From JADGHX01 sp035760965 (GTDB lineage Bacteria; Pseudomonadota; Gammaproteobacteria; Steroidobacterales; Steroidobacteraceae): DNA of 64,000 nt. The translations under genes were made by a program, and so were the position numbers. The stretch lies in contig DASTRY010000039.1 in assembly GCA_035760965.1 (NCBI GenBank), positions 124,001 to 188,000 of the forward strand, given 5' to 3'. A model generated the notes under the pieces. The model worked only from the letters and a program-made list of their open reading frames with translations, was not told the DNA's origin and did no database searches. Positions 24,598 to 33,258 of the stretch are shown here, piece by piece. The stretch's first letter is position 1, and each line of letters opens with the position of its first letter.

Positions 24598-24638
24598 AAA
24601 TGAGGACGCGAAGCGTTGCGGTTGCGTATTCTTGGCTG

Positions 24639-25553
24639 ATGCGCAACGCCCTGCAAGTACTTCTCTGGTTACTCGTCATCGCAACGCCCGCGGCGGTGTG
24701 GGCCGCCGACGGCGAGCTCGAGCACTTCACGGTCGCAGCGGACGATGGCTTGCCGCTCTCGTTGTGGGCGCGTGAGGTTGCACATCCGCGCGCCGTCATC
24801 GTGCTCATTCACGGTCGCACCTGGAGTGCGTTGCCGGACTTCGATCTGCAAGTACCCGGCGAGCGCCGCTCCGTCATGCAAGCACTGAACGAACACGGCT
24901 ATTCGGCGTTCGCGCTCGATCTGCGCGGCTACGGCAAGTCTCCGCGCGATGCGAGCGGCTGGATCACGCCGGACCGCGCGACCGGCGATGTGGTCGCGGC
25001 ACTCCGGTGGCTCGCACGCGAGCGGCACATCGAGAAGCCGGCGCTGGTCGGCTGGTCGCAAGGATCGCTGGTGTCGCAGCTCACGGCGCAGCGCTATCCG
25101 CAACTCATCTCGAGTCTCGTGCTGTACGGATATCCGCGCAACCCCGCGTCGCCGGCTCCCGTTGCACCCGCCCCGGCGACCCCGCTGCGCGAGGTCAACA
25201 CACGCGAGCGGGCGGCGAGCGACTTCATCACACCGCAGGCGATTCCACAGAAAGTCATCGATGCGTACGTCGCGGCGGCGCTGGCGGCCGATCCGGTGCG
25301 AGTCGATTGGCGCGAGCTGGAGAAGTACGACGAGCTCGACCCGGCGAAAGTCGTGACGCCGACGCTCGTCATCCACGGCGAACGCGATCCGTATGCGCCG
25401 ATCGACGCGCAGACCGCACTCTTTACGAAGCTCGGCACCGCCGATCGGCAATGGGTCGTGCTGCCGGGTGTGGATCACGCCGCGCTGATCGAGAATTCGG
25501 CACCGGCGTTCGTCGCGGCGATCGTGGCGTTCGTATCGCGGCCGCGTTACTGA
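24639..25553 (+). CDS. Exported alpha/beta hydrolase
   Basis: A 304-residue hydrolase. MRNALQVLLWLLVIATPAAV is a signal peptide. The oxyanion segment is VLIHGRTWSA, the nucleophile elbow GWSQGS carries the catalytic serine, the acid is probably in IHGERDPYAPID, and the histidine is in LPGVDHAALIE. An in-frame extension upstream to 24552 lacks a signal-like start, so the ATG at 24639 is preferred. It is transcribed divergently from the TctD-like regulator and may be controlled by it. The substrate is unknown. Confidence 0.85.
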   Translation: MRNALQVLLWLLVIATPAAVWAADGELEHFTVAADDGLPLSLWAREVAHPRAVIVLIHGRTWSALPDFDLQVPGERRSVMQALNEHGYSAFALDLRGYGKSPRDASGWITPDRATGDVVAALRWLARERHIEKPALVGWSQGSLVSQLTAQRYPQLISSLVLYGYPRNPASPAPVAPAPATPLREVNTRERAASDFITPQAIPQKVIDAYVAAALAADPVRVDWRELEKYDELDPAKVVTPTLVIHGERDPYAPIDAQTALFTKLGTADRQWVVLPGVDHAALIENSAPAFVAAIVAFVSRPRY

Positions 25554-25556
25554 ACG

Positions 25557-26135
25557 TCAGATGCTCGCGAAGAGCGGTGAGACGTCTACCGCCGCCTCGG
25601 GCAGCGCAATGACCGGCATCGTAGCGGGCCGGTCGATGCTGACCGTCTCGACATAGCCCGTCGATGTCGGACGGCGCGAAACGTGGAGCTGCTTGCGCTT
25701 CATGTCCACGATCCAGTACTCGGGGATGCCATGGTGCGCGTAGAGCGCGCCCTTGATCTGCTGATCGTAGCGTAGCGTCGTCTCGCTCACTTCGACGAGA
25801 AGCAGGACTTCCGACGCGATCGGATGCCTCGTCACGTAAAAGTCCTCGCGGTAGGCAACCACCGAGACATCCGGCTGCGGCTCCGAGTAATCGTCGAGCC
25901 GGACGGGCACCTGCATCCGCGCCATCGCGCGATGCCCGAGCGCGCCGCTCAGCAGGTGATGCAAGTGATGGGCGAGCGCGGCGTGTCGGCTTCCGATGGG
26001 CGGCATGTCGAAGATCTCTCCGTCGATCAGCTCAACTCGTGCATCCGGCGCGAGCAGTCCAACTTCCGCCATGCGGTAGTACTCCCCCACCGTGATGCGA
26101 TGCCGACGCGGGAACTCGTCCATTGCAACACTCAT
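25557..26135 (-). CDS. Uma2 family protein (PD-(D/E)XK nuclease fold, DUF820)
   Basis: A 192-residue Uma2 protein. The N-terminal segment ITVGEYYRMAEVGLLAPDAR leads to VELIDGEIFDMPPIGSRHA, and the nuclease-fold core has EPQPDVSVV and VLLLVEVSETTLRYDQQIKG, supplying the Asp, Glu-x-Ser and Lys positions. IPEYWIVDM follows as in the family. The biological role is unsettled; the family is abundant in cyanobacteria and actinobacteria and patchy in proteobacteria, so horizontal acquisition is plausible. It ends 3 bp from the convergent hydrolase stop and has no partner gene. Confidence 0.92.
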   Translation of the reverse strand: MSVAMDEFPRRHRITVGEYYRMAEVGLLAPDARVELIDGEIFDMPPIGSRHAALAHHLHHLLSGALGHRAMARMQVPVRLDDYSEPQPDVSVVAYREDFYVTRHPIASEVLLLVEVSETTLRYDQQIKGALYAHHGIPEYWIVDMKRKQLHVSRRPTSTGYVETVSIDRPATMPVIALPEAAVDVSPLFASI

Positions 26136-26424
26136 ACAAATGTTCCGAGAACTTCAGTCTACCGCGACGACGACTTCACTAGGCTCAAAGTTTGGAGCCG
26201 AACGCATGCGGCGGCGAGACGGATTCGCGGTGGAAACGAGCACAAATGACTGCACCACAGCAGCATTCACGCTAGCGTTTGTCTGCAGCGGTGAAGACTA
26301 GTGGTCTTCGCAGCCGTGTCGCGCGTGGGGCTGAACGCACGCGTCCACCGCTTGCGCAGATGACACCGCGACAAATCTGGCCTGATATGCGACGCTTTCT
26401 CGCAAGGAAGAGCGAGCAGTCACC
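26136..26424. other. 289-bp intergenic region, no gene seen
   Basis: This divergent promoter region between the Uma2 and carboxylesterase genes is less GC-rich than its surroundings. A small hairpin with arms GAAGAC and GTCTTC lies around 26295. A GGAAGAG ribosome site precedes the carboxylesterase ATG. I see no convincing sigma-70 hexamers or coding potential. Confidence 0.5.
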
Positions 26425-27090
26425 ATGACGAACGTCGAAACCATCGAAGTCGAAACAGGCAAGCAACCGACCGGGAGCGTCATCTGGATGCACGGCCTCG
26501 GCGCCGACGGGCACGATTTCGAGCCCATCGTGCCGGAGCTCGTGCGACCGAACGAGCGAGCGCTGCGCTTCGTATTTCCGAATGCGCCGGTGCGCACCGT
26601 GACCATCAACGCCGGCTATGCGATGCGCGCGTGGTACGACATCATCGGCATCGATCGTCATTCGCAGCAGGACGAGGCCGGGATTCGCGCCTCCGACGCG
26701 ATCGTGCGCGGGCTCATCCGGCGGGAGAACGAGCGCGGCATCCCGACGAACCGCATCGTGCTCGCCGGATTCTCGCAAGGCGGGGCCATGTCGCTCATGA
26801 CCGGCACGCGCTATCCGGAGAAGCTCGCGGGGATCATGGCGCTGTCGTGCTACATGCTGCTCGCGCCGAAGCTCGAGGCCGAACGCTCGAGCGCGAATGG
26901 CGCCACGCCGATCTTCATGGCGCACGGCACGCAGGACCCGGTGGTGCCCTACGCGCTCGGCGAGGAATCGCGTCAGCTCTTGGAGAAGCTCGGCTATCCC
27001 GTCGAATGGCACAGCTATCCGATGCCGCATTCCGTGTGCGTGGAGGAAGTGGCGGACATCGCGGCGTGGCTGCGGCGGGTGCTCCCGTAG
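26425..27090 (+). CDS. Carboxylesterase / lysophospholipase-like hydrolase (EstB type)
   Basis: A 221-residue cytosolic hydrolase of the phospholipase/carboxylesterase family. The oxyanion segment is VIWMHGLGADGHDFEPIV, the nucleophile elbow GFSQGGAMS, the catalytic Asp lies in HGTQDPVVPY, and the His in YPMPHSVCVEE. AYAMRAWYDI is a family signature. Such enzymes hydrolyse short-chain esters. It converges with the M20 deacetylase gene across 72 bp. Confidence 0.93.
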   Translation: MTNVETIEVETGKQPTGSVIWMHGLGADGHDFEPIVPELVRPNERALRFVFPNAPVRTVTINAGYAMRAWYDIIGIDRHSQQDEAGIRASDAIVRGLIRRENERGIPTNRIVLAGFSQGGAMSLMTGTRYPEKLAGIMALSCYMLLAPKLEAERSSANGATPIFMAHGTQDPVVPYALGEESRQLLEKLGYPVEWHSYPMPHSVCVEEVADIAAWLRRVLP

Positions 27091-27162
27091 GCTAGCGAGC
27101 GGACCGCGTCCCGGAGAGGCTCGGCTGCGACCCGCTCGATCACGGCACGCGCAACCGCGGTT

Positions 27163-28323
27163 TCAGCTGGCGCACTGTCGTGCGATCGCGCGATCGAGAA
27201 ACGCCTCGCACGCCTGCAGCTCCGAGCGCTCGATGAACTCGTCGGGCTTGTGAGCGTGCTCGATGCTGCCCGGGCCGCACACCACCGTCGACCAGCCCGC
27301 CCGCTGAAACTGGCCGCCTTCCGTCGCGAACGGGACGGTCGTCGTCTCATCGCTCGAGCGTGAGACCGCGCGTGCGAGCTGCTCGGCCACTCCATGATCC
27401 GCTGCGAGCGGCGGCACGTCGGCCAGCACTTTCGTCTCGATCGAGCAGCGCTTGCCTTCGGCCTCGAGCCGTCGTCGTTCGCGCTCGGCGAGCTCACTCA
27501 GCGCCGTGAGGATGCGCTCGGGCGATTCGCCCGGCAGCACGCGAATGTCCCAGGTGAACTCGCATTGACCGGCGAGGATGTTCGTCGCCGTGCCCCCGTG
27601 GATCGTATTCACGCTGACGGTCGTGTACGGCGGAACGAAACACGACGGCTGCCCCGCGCCGCGCGCCGCCAGCTCACGCGCGATCTCACCCAAGCGCGTG
27701 ATCAGCTCCGCAGCCACCATCACCGCGCTCACCCCCTGATGCGTCAGGCTCGAATGAGCCTCCGATCCGTTCACGATCGTGCGGCTCGTGCAGATGCCCT
27801 TGTGCTCGTTTGCGACGCGCATGCTCGTCGGCTCGCCCACGATGACCGCCGCAGGCTGCGGAATGCGCTCGCGCGCAGCGGCGATCATGCGCGGCGCGCC
27901 GAGACAGCCGATCTCCTCGTCATACGAAAACATGAAGTGCACCGGCCGCGTGAGCTTTGCCGCTCGCAACGCCGGCACGCGTGACAATGCCGCCGCAATG
28001 AAGCCCTTCATGTCGCAGGCCCCACGGGCATAGAGCCGCGAGCCGCGCGCAGTGAGCACGAACGGATCGCTGCTCCACGCTTGCCCGTCGACCGGCACGA
28101 CATCCGTGTGCCCCGAGAGCACGAGCCCGCCCGCGACTTCCGGCCCGATGCTCGCGAACAGATTCGACTTGCGACCGGTATCGTCGTGCACGAGATGCGA
28201 GGCGACGCCGTGATCGTCGAGAAAGTTGCGCACCCAGTCGATGAGCGGCAGGTTCGAATCGCGCGACACCGTCGGGCATGCCACGAGTCGCTCGAGAATC
28301 TCGACCGTACCGAGTGCGGCCAT
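27163..28323 (-). CDS. argE: M20 deacylase, acetylornithine deacetylase type
   Basis: A 386-residue zinc-dependent M20 hydrolase. The metal and catalytic segments are present: LSGHTDVVPVDG, YARGACDMKGFIAAAL, the general-base region YDEEIGCLGA, and VGEPTSMR. The C-terminal histidine is in GPGSIEHAHKPDEFI. This is the usual length and layout for ArgE, which removes the acetyl group from N-acetylornithine. Its gene overlaps the upstream cyclase gene by one base (TGATG), so translation is coupled. No other arginine genes lie nearby, so hydrolysis of another N-acyl amino compound made with the cyclase partner is also possible. Confidence 0.85.
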   Translation of the reverse strand: MAALGTVEILERLVACPTVSRDSNLPLIDWVRNFLDDHGVASHLVHDDTGRKSNLFASIGPEVAGGLVLSGHTDVVPVDGQAWSSDPFVLTARGSRLYARGACDMKGFIAAALSRVPALRAAKLTRPVHFMFSYDEEIGCLGAPRMIAAARERIPQPAAVIVGEPTSMRVANEHKGICTSRTIVNGSEAHSSLTHQGVSAVMVAAELITRLGEIARELAARGAGQPSCFVPPYTTVSVNTIHGGTATNILAGQCEFTWDIRVLPGESPERILTALSELAERERRRLEAEGKRCSIETKVLADVPPLAADHGVAEQLARAVSRSSDETTTVPFATEGGQFQRAGWSTVVCGPGSIEHAHKPDEFIERSELQACEAFLDRAIARQCAS

Positions 28324-28985
28324 CAGGGCACCTGCGCGAAGGCGCGCACCGGGAACGTTCCGACGCCTTTGAATTTCGGGGGCACGGCGGTGAACGTGAA
28401 CCCGCGCTCGGGCAAGCGCTCGAGCCCGCGCAGGTGCTCGACGATGAGGATTTCCTCACGCAGCAGCGTGGTGTGCACGGGCCGGCTATTTCGCGTGCGC
28501 GTGTCGTCGATGTTGTGCGAGTCGATGCCCACGAGGACCGCGCCTCGATCGCGCAGCCGCTCGGCGGCTTCGCCGGTCAGAAAGGAGTGGTTCTCGAAGT
28601 ACCGCTCGGTGTTCCAGTACCGGCTCCAGCCCGTGTCGACCAGCACCGCTTTACCCCGCACGTCCACGTCATCGAAGTCGCTCGCCCGCACCTCGATGCG
28701 CGAGCGATGATCCACCCGCACGACGACTGCCGGGATGTTCACGAAGCGCTCGAGCGCGGTCTCGCTGAGGTCCTTGCCGTCCGCGTAGCGATGAAAGGGA
28801 CAGTCGATGTACGTGCCCGTATTGGACACCATCTCGATCCGGCCGATCTGGAATTCCGTGCCGCCCTCGTAGTGCGGGCGCGAGGCCTCGCGGCTCAAGT
28901 AATCGCAGATCACGGGCGCCGGCAGCCCCTTGAACGTGACGAGACCGTCGAAAATCGTATGGCTCAGATCGATCAGTCCAGGCAT
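28323..28985 (-). CDS. Cyclase family protein (kynurenine formamidase-like), variant metal site
   Basis: A 220-residue member of the cyclase/KynB-like family. LIDLSHTIFDG is the N-terminal signature. The canonical metal motif HxGxHxDxPxH here reads NTGTYIDCPFH (residues 55-65): the first two histidines are Asn55 and Tyr59, while Asp61 and His65 remain. This places it in a variant subgroup that may bind metal differently or not at all. It is the first gene of a two-gene operon with the M20 deacylase. A hydrolase acting on an amide or lactone is inferred. Confidence 0.83.
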   Translation of the reverse strand: MPGLIDLSHTIFDGLVTFKGLPAPVICDYLSREASRPHYEGGTEFQIGRIEMVSNTGTYIDCPFHRYADGKDLSETALERFVNIPAVVVRVDHRSRIEVRASDFDDVDVRGKAVLVDTGWSRYWNTERYFENHSFLTGEAAERLRDRGAVLVGIDSHNIDDTRTRNSRPVHTTLLREEILIVEHLRGLERLPERGFTFTAVPPKFKGVGTFPVRAFAQVP

Positions 28986-29085
28986 GAAGCGTCTCCGATA
29001 GACGACGCATTGTAGCCGCCGCGCATCCAGAGCGCGGCCGTGCCCGTAAGCGCCTTCGGGGAATCGTTGGATTCAGGGGTTTCTC

Positions 29086-29691
29086 ATGCATCGCACGGGG
29101 ATTTCACGTCTGCTGGTGGCACTCGCCATGCTGGCCGCGGTGGCCGGGTGTGTCTCGATGGGCGGCAAGAGCTCGCGGCCGCTGAAAGCGGTCTCGTACG
29201 TCGACCTGCCGCGCTACATGGGCGGCTGGTTCGTCATTGCGAACATCCCGACCTCCCGCGAGAAGGATTGCGTCGACTCGATCGAGGGCTACGCGATGCG
29301 GCCGGATGGGCGCATCGACAACAAATTCGCGTGCCGGGACGGCAGCTTCAGCGCGCCGATGAAGCGCAGAGTGAGCACGATCGCGACCGTCTACGACACG
29401 CAGAGCAACGCGGAGTGGCGCGTGCCGTTCTATCGCGTGCTCAACGTGAAGTACGTCGTCGTCGATCTCGACCCGAACTATCGCTGGGCGGTGGTCGGGC
29501 ATCCGAGCCGGCGCTACGGCTGGATCCTGTCGCGCAGCCGGACGCTGCCGGACGAGACCTACGCCGGCATCATGCAGCGGCTCGCCGAGCAGGGCTACGA
29601 CACGAGCAAATTCCAGAAGGTCCCGCAGGGACCCGGCGGACCCACCATCCCGACAACGGCGCGCCGCTCGTTCTTCTCGATCTTCAGGTGA
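29086..29691 (+). CDS. Lipocalin family lipoprotein (Blc-like)
   Basis: A 201-residue bacterial lipocalin. MHRTGISRLLVALAMLAAV is followed by the lipobox AVAGC, so the protein should be lipid-anchored in the envelope. The structurally conserved GGWFVIANIPTSREKDC is the lipocalin GxW motif region, and YRWAVVGHPSRRYGWILSRS is the second and third conserved regions. These proteins bind hydrophobic ligands such as lysophospholipids during envelope stress. It overlaps the convergent CmcJ-like gene by 8 bp. Confidence 0.9.
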   Translation: MHRTGISRLLVALAMLAAVAGCVSMGGKSSRPLKAVSYVDLPRYMGGWFVIANIPTSREKDCVDSIEGYAMRPDGRIDNKFACRDGSFSAPMKRRVSTIATVYDTQSNAEWRVPFYRVLNVKYVVVDLDPNYRWAVVGHPSRRYGWILSRSRTLPDETYAGIMQRLAEQGYDTSKFQKVPQGPGGPTIPTTARRSFFSIFR

Positions 29692-30520
29692 TGAACGAGA
29701 TCGTGCGGATTTCGATGCTCTCCCGCGGCGGCGCATCGGCGGGCGCCGTGGGATCGTCGAGCGCGGTGTGACCGGTCCACTGCACGCGCGTGCGATCCGA
29801 GTCGAAGAGCTTGAACGCGAGGACCTCGTCCGGCTCCATCCGCGGCACGTAGTACCAGCGATGGCGCGGGCTGTAGCTCAAGTTGTAGCCGAACAGCGAA
29901 GGGCGCTGCGGATCGTTCAGCCCGCCGCGCACCTCGCTGTCGTGCAGGTCCGTCGCCGCGACCGACGAGGCGTCGCATAGCGCGAGCGGCGTGCGATAGA
30001 CGGTGCGGATCGGCCGCCACAGATTCATCAGGACGACGCGCCGCTCGAGCCACGGCGCGGCCGCCTCGCGCCCGAGGATGTCCTCGGCGAACTGGCGCAC
30101 CGTGCGCTCACCATAATCCACGTGGGCGCCGTACGCCGGCTTGCGCCCATCGCCGACCGTCGCACCGTCGCTGCGCGCGATCTCACCGAACACGAGCACC
30201 TTCTGCGCGCCGAGCAGGCGCTTCACCAAGGCCTCGATCTCTGCGTAGTAAATTCGACGCACCTCGTCGGCGTCGTAGAAGTTCCTGACAGCGCTCGGCT
30301 CCCGCAGCAAAACGAACCCGTTTCGCTCCAGAGACAACTCACCGATGTGGCGCCGTAGATTCGCGACGCGCACCCGATGCTCCTCCGCCGGCCAGTACGA
30401 GCGCTCGCGATCCGTCGGATAGAAAACCGCCTTCTCGCCGGCGACGACATAGCGAATCGTCGCTTCGAGCCCGTCGCTCTGCCTATCAGTGGCAAGCGTA
30501 TGAGTTGTACTCATCTTCAT
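29684..30520 (-). CDS. CmcJ/NvfI-family 2-oxoglutarate-type oxygenase
   Basis: A 278-residue protein resembling the CmcJ/NvfI family, known from cephamycin methoxylation and fungal meroterpenoid pathways. AYGAHVDYGERTVRQF supplies the HxD iron ligands, and WRPIRTVYRTPLALCDA is the family's conserved central segment. RWYYVPRMEPDEVLAFKLFD follows, then VQWTGHTALDDP with a likely distal histidine. The start is the ATG at 30520 (another at 30514). A TetR-type gene starts 108 bp away in the opposite direction, the usual arrangement of a repressor and its target. The native substrate is unknown. Confidence 0.85.
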   Translation of the reverse strand: MKMSTTHTLATDRQSDGLEATIRYVVAGEKAVFYPTDRERSYWPAEEHRVRVANLRRHIGELSLERNGFVLLREPSAVRNFYDADEVRRIYYAEIEALVKRLLGAQKVLVFGEIARSDGATVGDGRKPAYGAHVDYGERTVRQFAEDILGREAAAPWLERRVVLMNLWRPIRTVYRTPLALCDASSVAATDLHDSEVRGGLNDPQRPSLFGYNLSYSPRHRWYYVPRMEPDEVLAFKLFDSDRTRVQWTGHTALDDPTAPADAPPRESIEIRTISFIT

Positions 30521-30628
30521 CCACGCAGCGAACGGTGACTGGACCGCTCGCGGGACTCTACTACACAATCGCGCGCGCAGGCCTTGCACACAGCAGGCCG
30601 CAAACCCTCATCACCACGGACACATCAC

Positions 30629-31372
30629 ATGACGCGAGCGCGCGCCACGGCTCTGAGACCCCGCGTACAGCCGCCCGCGGCGAGCGAGATCACGCATACG
30701 CGGTTTCTCGTCTCCGCCGAGCGCCTGTTCTGCGTGCACGGATATGAAGGCACCAAAATCCGTGCGATCGCGAAGCTCTCCAACGCCAATCTCGGAATGC
30801 TGTCGCACTACTGGGGCAGCAAGCGCGCCCTGTTCCGCGAAGTGTTCGAGCGGCGCTTGAAGCCGATTCACGACGAGCACATGCGCCGCTTTCGCGAGCT
30901 GGACAAAGCCATGCGCGCCGGCAAGCCGGTCAGCATCGTCGATGTCCTCAAGGCCCAGATCGAGCCGAGCTTCATCCTGCCGGGCACGCCGCCGGCGGAT
31001 GCACCGGGCGTGCGCCTGCTGCTCGGGCGCGCGCTCGTCGATCCCTCGCCCGAGGTCGTGAAGGTGATGGGCGAGATCTTCAGCGAATCCGCGAACCTGT
31101 TCTTCTCGCTGTTGCGCCGGGTGAGCCCCAACGTGGATCAAAGTGAGTTCTACTGGCGCGCGAACTGCGTCGTCGGTGCCTTCACGTTCGCGGAGTCCTA
31201 TACGGAGCGCCTCACGCAGTTCATCGACGAGGACCTGACGGAGATCGACTGGGCCACGGTGGCCAATCACGTCGTGCGTTTCCTCGCCGCCGGCATGCGC
31301 GCACCGAGCGTTGCGCCAGGCGAACGCAACCGCAAGCCCGGCGCGAGGCGCCGGAAAGCGTCGTCCCGCTAG
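30629..31372 (+). CDS. TetR/AcrR family transcriptional regulator
   Basis: A 247-residue repressor-like protein. The N-terminal HTH reads RFLVSAERLFCVHGYEGTKI followed by IRAIAKLSNANLGMLSHYWGS and KRALFREVFE, all family signatures. The C-terminal ligand domain resembles that of CecR-like TetR proteins. The tail is Arg/Lys-rich. Divergent orientation relative to the CmcJ-like oxygenase makes that gene the likeliest target. The shared 108-bp region contains a direct repeat GCAGGCC, but no clear palindrome. Confidence 0.9.
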   Translation: MTRARATALRPRVQPPAASEITHTRFLVSAERLFCVHGYEGTKIRAIAKLSNANLGMLSHYWGSKRALFREVFERRLKPIHDEHMRRFRELDKAMRAGKPVSIVDVLKAQIEPSFILPGTPPADAPGVRLLLGRALVDPSPEVVKVMGEIFSESANLFFSLLRRVSPNVDQSEFYWRANCVVGAFTFAESYTERLTQFIDEDLTEIDWATVANHVVRFLAAGMRAPSVAPGERNRKPGARRRKASSR

Positions 31373-31580
31373 CGCGCAGCCGCCGGCAGTCGTGCTCGGC
31401 GGCGCCAACGCGTCGCGCCGGTGCATCGGCTCGTTCGTCGCAACGCGCAGTCACTCGAGCGCGCGGGCCTCTTTCCTGCTGCGCCTAGGGCGCGGACGGT
31501 CCCCCCGCCGGTAGATGCCCGCTCGTCCTGCAGCCACTAGACTCGGCCAGGCACTTACCGCTCGCCACGAGGAGTTGCGC

Positions 31581-32279
31581 TTGATCGACGTGTATTTCTG
31601 GCCCACCGGCAACGGTAAGAAGATCACGATCATGCTCGAGGAGGTCGAGCTGCCCTACCGGATCATCCCGGTGAACATCAACAAGGGTGATCAGTTCACG
31701 CCGGAGTACGACGCGATCAATCCGAACAACAGGATGCCGGCGATCGTCGATCCGGACGCCGAGGACGGCCCGCTCGTCATCTTCGAGTCCGGTGCGATTC
31801 TGCAATACCTCGCCGAGAAAACGGGCCGGCTCCTGCCGCGCGACCTGCACGGCAAGTATCGCGTGTTGCAATGGGTCTACTGGCAGGTCGGCGGGCTCGG
31901 GCCGATGGCGGGCCAGGCGCATCACTTCCTCAAGTACGCGCCGCAGAAGATCGAATACGCCATGCATCGGTTCCGAACCGAAACGGCGCGCCTGTACAAG
32001 GTGATGGACAAGCAGCTTGCGCGCCACGAATTTCTCGCAGGCGACTACTCGATCGCGGACATCGCGGCGTGGCCGTGGGTCGTGCGCCACGACTGGCAGG
32101 AACAGAACCTCGATGACTTCCCGCATGTCAAACGCTGGTTCGCGGCGGTGGGCGCCCGCCCCGCCGTGCAGCGAGGCGCGAACGCCGGTGCCGACCTGCA
32201 GGCCGCCGCGGCCACGATGACCGACGAGGACAAGAAACGCCTGTTCAACCTGCGCGACCAGGACTTCAAGAATGGATGA
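31581..32279 (+). CDS. yfcG: Nu-class glutathione S-transferase / disulfide reductase (YfcG-like)
   Basis: A 232-residue thioredoxin-fold plus helical GST. A TTG start is chosen: AGGAG lies eight bases upstream and the product then begins IDVYFWPTGNGKK exactly like YfcG. Thr9 and Asn11, which contact glutathione disulfide in E. coli YfcG, are both conserved, and NPNNRMPAIVDPDA supplies the cis-proline. FESGAILQYLAEKTGRLLP follows. Such enzymes reduce disulfides or glutathionylated substrates with two glutathione molecules bound. The stop overlaps the ATG of the HtrA-like gene by 8 bp. Confidence 0.92.
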   Translation: MIDVYFWPTGNGKKITIMLEEVELPYRIIPVNINKGDQFTPEYDAINPNNRMPAIVDPDAEDGPLVIFESGAILQYLAEKTGRLLPRDLHGKYRVLQWVYWQVGGLGPMAGQAHHFLKYAPQKIEYAMHRFRTETARLYKVMDKQLARHEFLAGDYSIADIAAWPWVVRHDWQEQNLDDFPHVKRWFAAVGARPAVQRGANAGADLQAAAATMTDEDKKRLFNLRDQDFKNG

Positions 32280-33246
32280 CACGATCGAGTGGGCTTTCCC
32301 GGAAGCCCTGCAACCCAAGCCGCAGTCGCTGAGCTTCGATCTCGAGCAGGCGCTCGATGCCGTCGTGCTCGTGCATGCGGAGGTGCCCGAGGACGCGTTC
32401 ACGGCCTCGATCCTCGGGGTCAAGCGGCTCGGCAGCGGCGTCGTGATCCGTCCCGACGGGCTCGTGCTGACCATCGGCTACCTCATCACCGAGGCCGAGA
32501 CCATCTGGCTCACGACGCGCGACGGCACGGTGGTCCCCGCGCACGCTCTCGCATACGACTACGTAACGGGCTTCGGCCTCGTGGCGCCGCTCGGCCGCGT
32601 CTCGCTGCCGGTGATCGAGCGCGGCACGACCGCGACGGCGCCGATCGGCTCCGAGGTGCTCGTGCTCAGTCACGGCGGTCGGGGGCACACGCTCACCGCG
32701 CGGATCGTCGACAAGCGCGAGTTCGCAGGCTACTGGGAATATCTGCTCGATGAAGCGGTGTTCACGGCGCCGGCGCACCCGCATTGGTCCGGCGCGGCGC
32801 TCGTCGGCATGGACGGCAAGCTGCTCGGCATCGGCTCGCTGCTCGTGCAGGAACCGATCGGCGGCGAATCCATTGACGCTAACATGTTCGTTCCGATCGA
32901 CCTGCTCGAGCCGATCCTCGATGACTTATCGAGGATGGGACGAGCGGCCCGGACGCCGCGCCCGTGGTTGGGCCTGTACGCCACCGAATCCCAGGGTCAG
33001 CTCGTCGTGAACGGCCTCGCGACCGACGGCCCCGCGGCCCGCGCCGGCGTCCGTCTGGGCGATCGGGTGCTCGAGGTGGCCGGCCAGCGCGTCAGCGGCC
33101 TGCCGGATCTGCTCCGCAAGGTGTGGCGTCTCGGCCCGGCGGGCACCGACATTCCGCTCACGCTCGCGCGCGGCCCGTCCCGCTCGCGTGTTCACGTGCG
33201 CTCCAAGGATCGTGACGAGCTGCTGAAGAAGCCGCTCCGTCACTAG
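32272..33246 (+). CDS. HtrA-like trypsin-fold protein with PDZ domain, catalytic triad lost
   Basis: A 324-residue protein with a trypsin-like domain (about 35-205) and a C-terminal PDZ domain (about 222-310; PWLGLYATES, GPAARAGVRLGDRVLEVAGQ). There is no signal peptide or membrane anchor, unlike DegP or DegS. The frame of the active site is recognisable, but the histidine position of LTNNHV is Tyr70 (LTIGYL) and the aspartate position of TDLALL is Gly100 (TGFGLV). Only the serine remains, Ser173 in WSGAAL. It is therefore probably a non-proteolytic binding protein, translated together with the GST through an 8-bp overlap. Confidence 0.85.
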   Translation: MDDTIEWAFPEALQPKPQSLSFDLEQALDAVVLVHAEVPEDAFTASILGVKRLGSGVVIRPDGLVLTIGYLITEAETIWLTTRDGTVVPAHALAYDYVTGFGLVAPLGRVSLPVIERGTTATAPIGSEVLVLSHGGRGHTLTARIVDKREFAGYWEYLLDEAVFTAPAHPHWSGAALVGMDGKLLGIGSLLVQEPIGGESIDANMFVPIDLLEPILDDLSRMGRAARTPRPWLGLYATESQGQLVVNGLATDGPAARAGVRLGDRVLEVAGQRVSGLPDLLRKVWRLGPAGTDIPLTLARGPSRSRVHVRSKDRDELLKKPLRH

Positions 33247-33258
33247 AACGCCGTGCCC

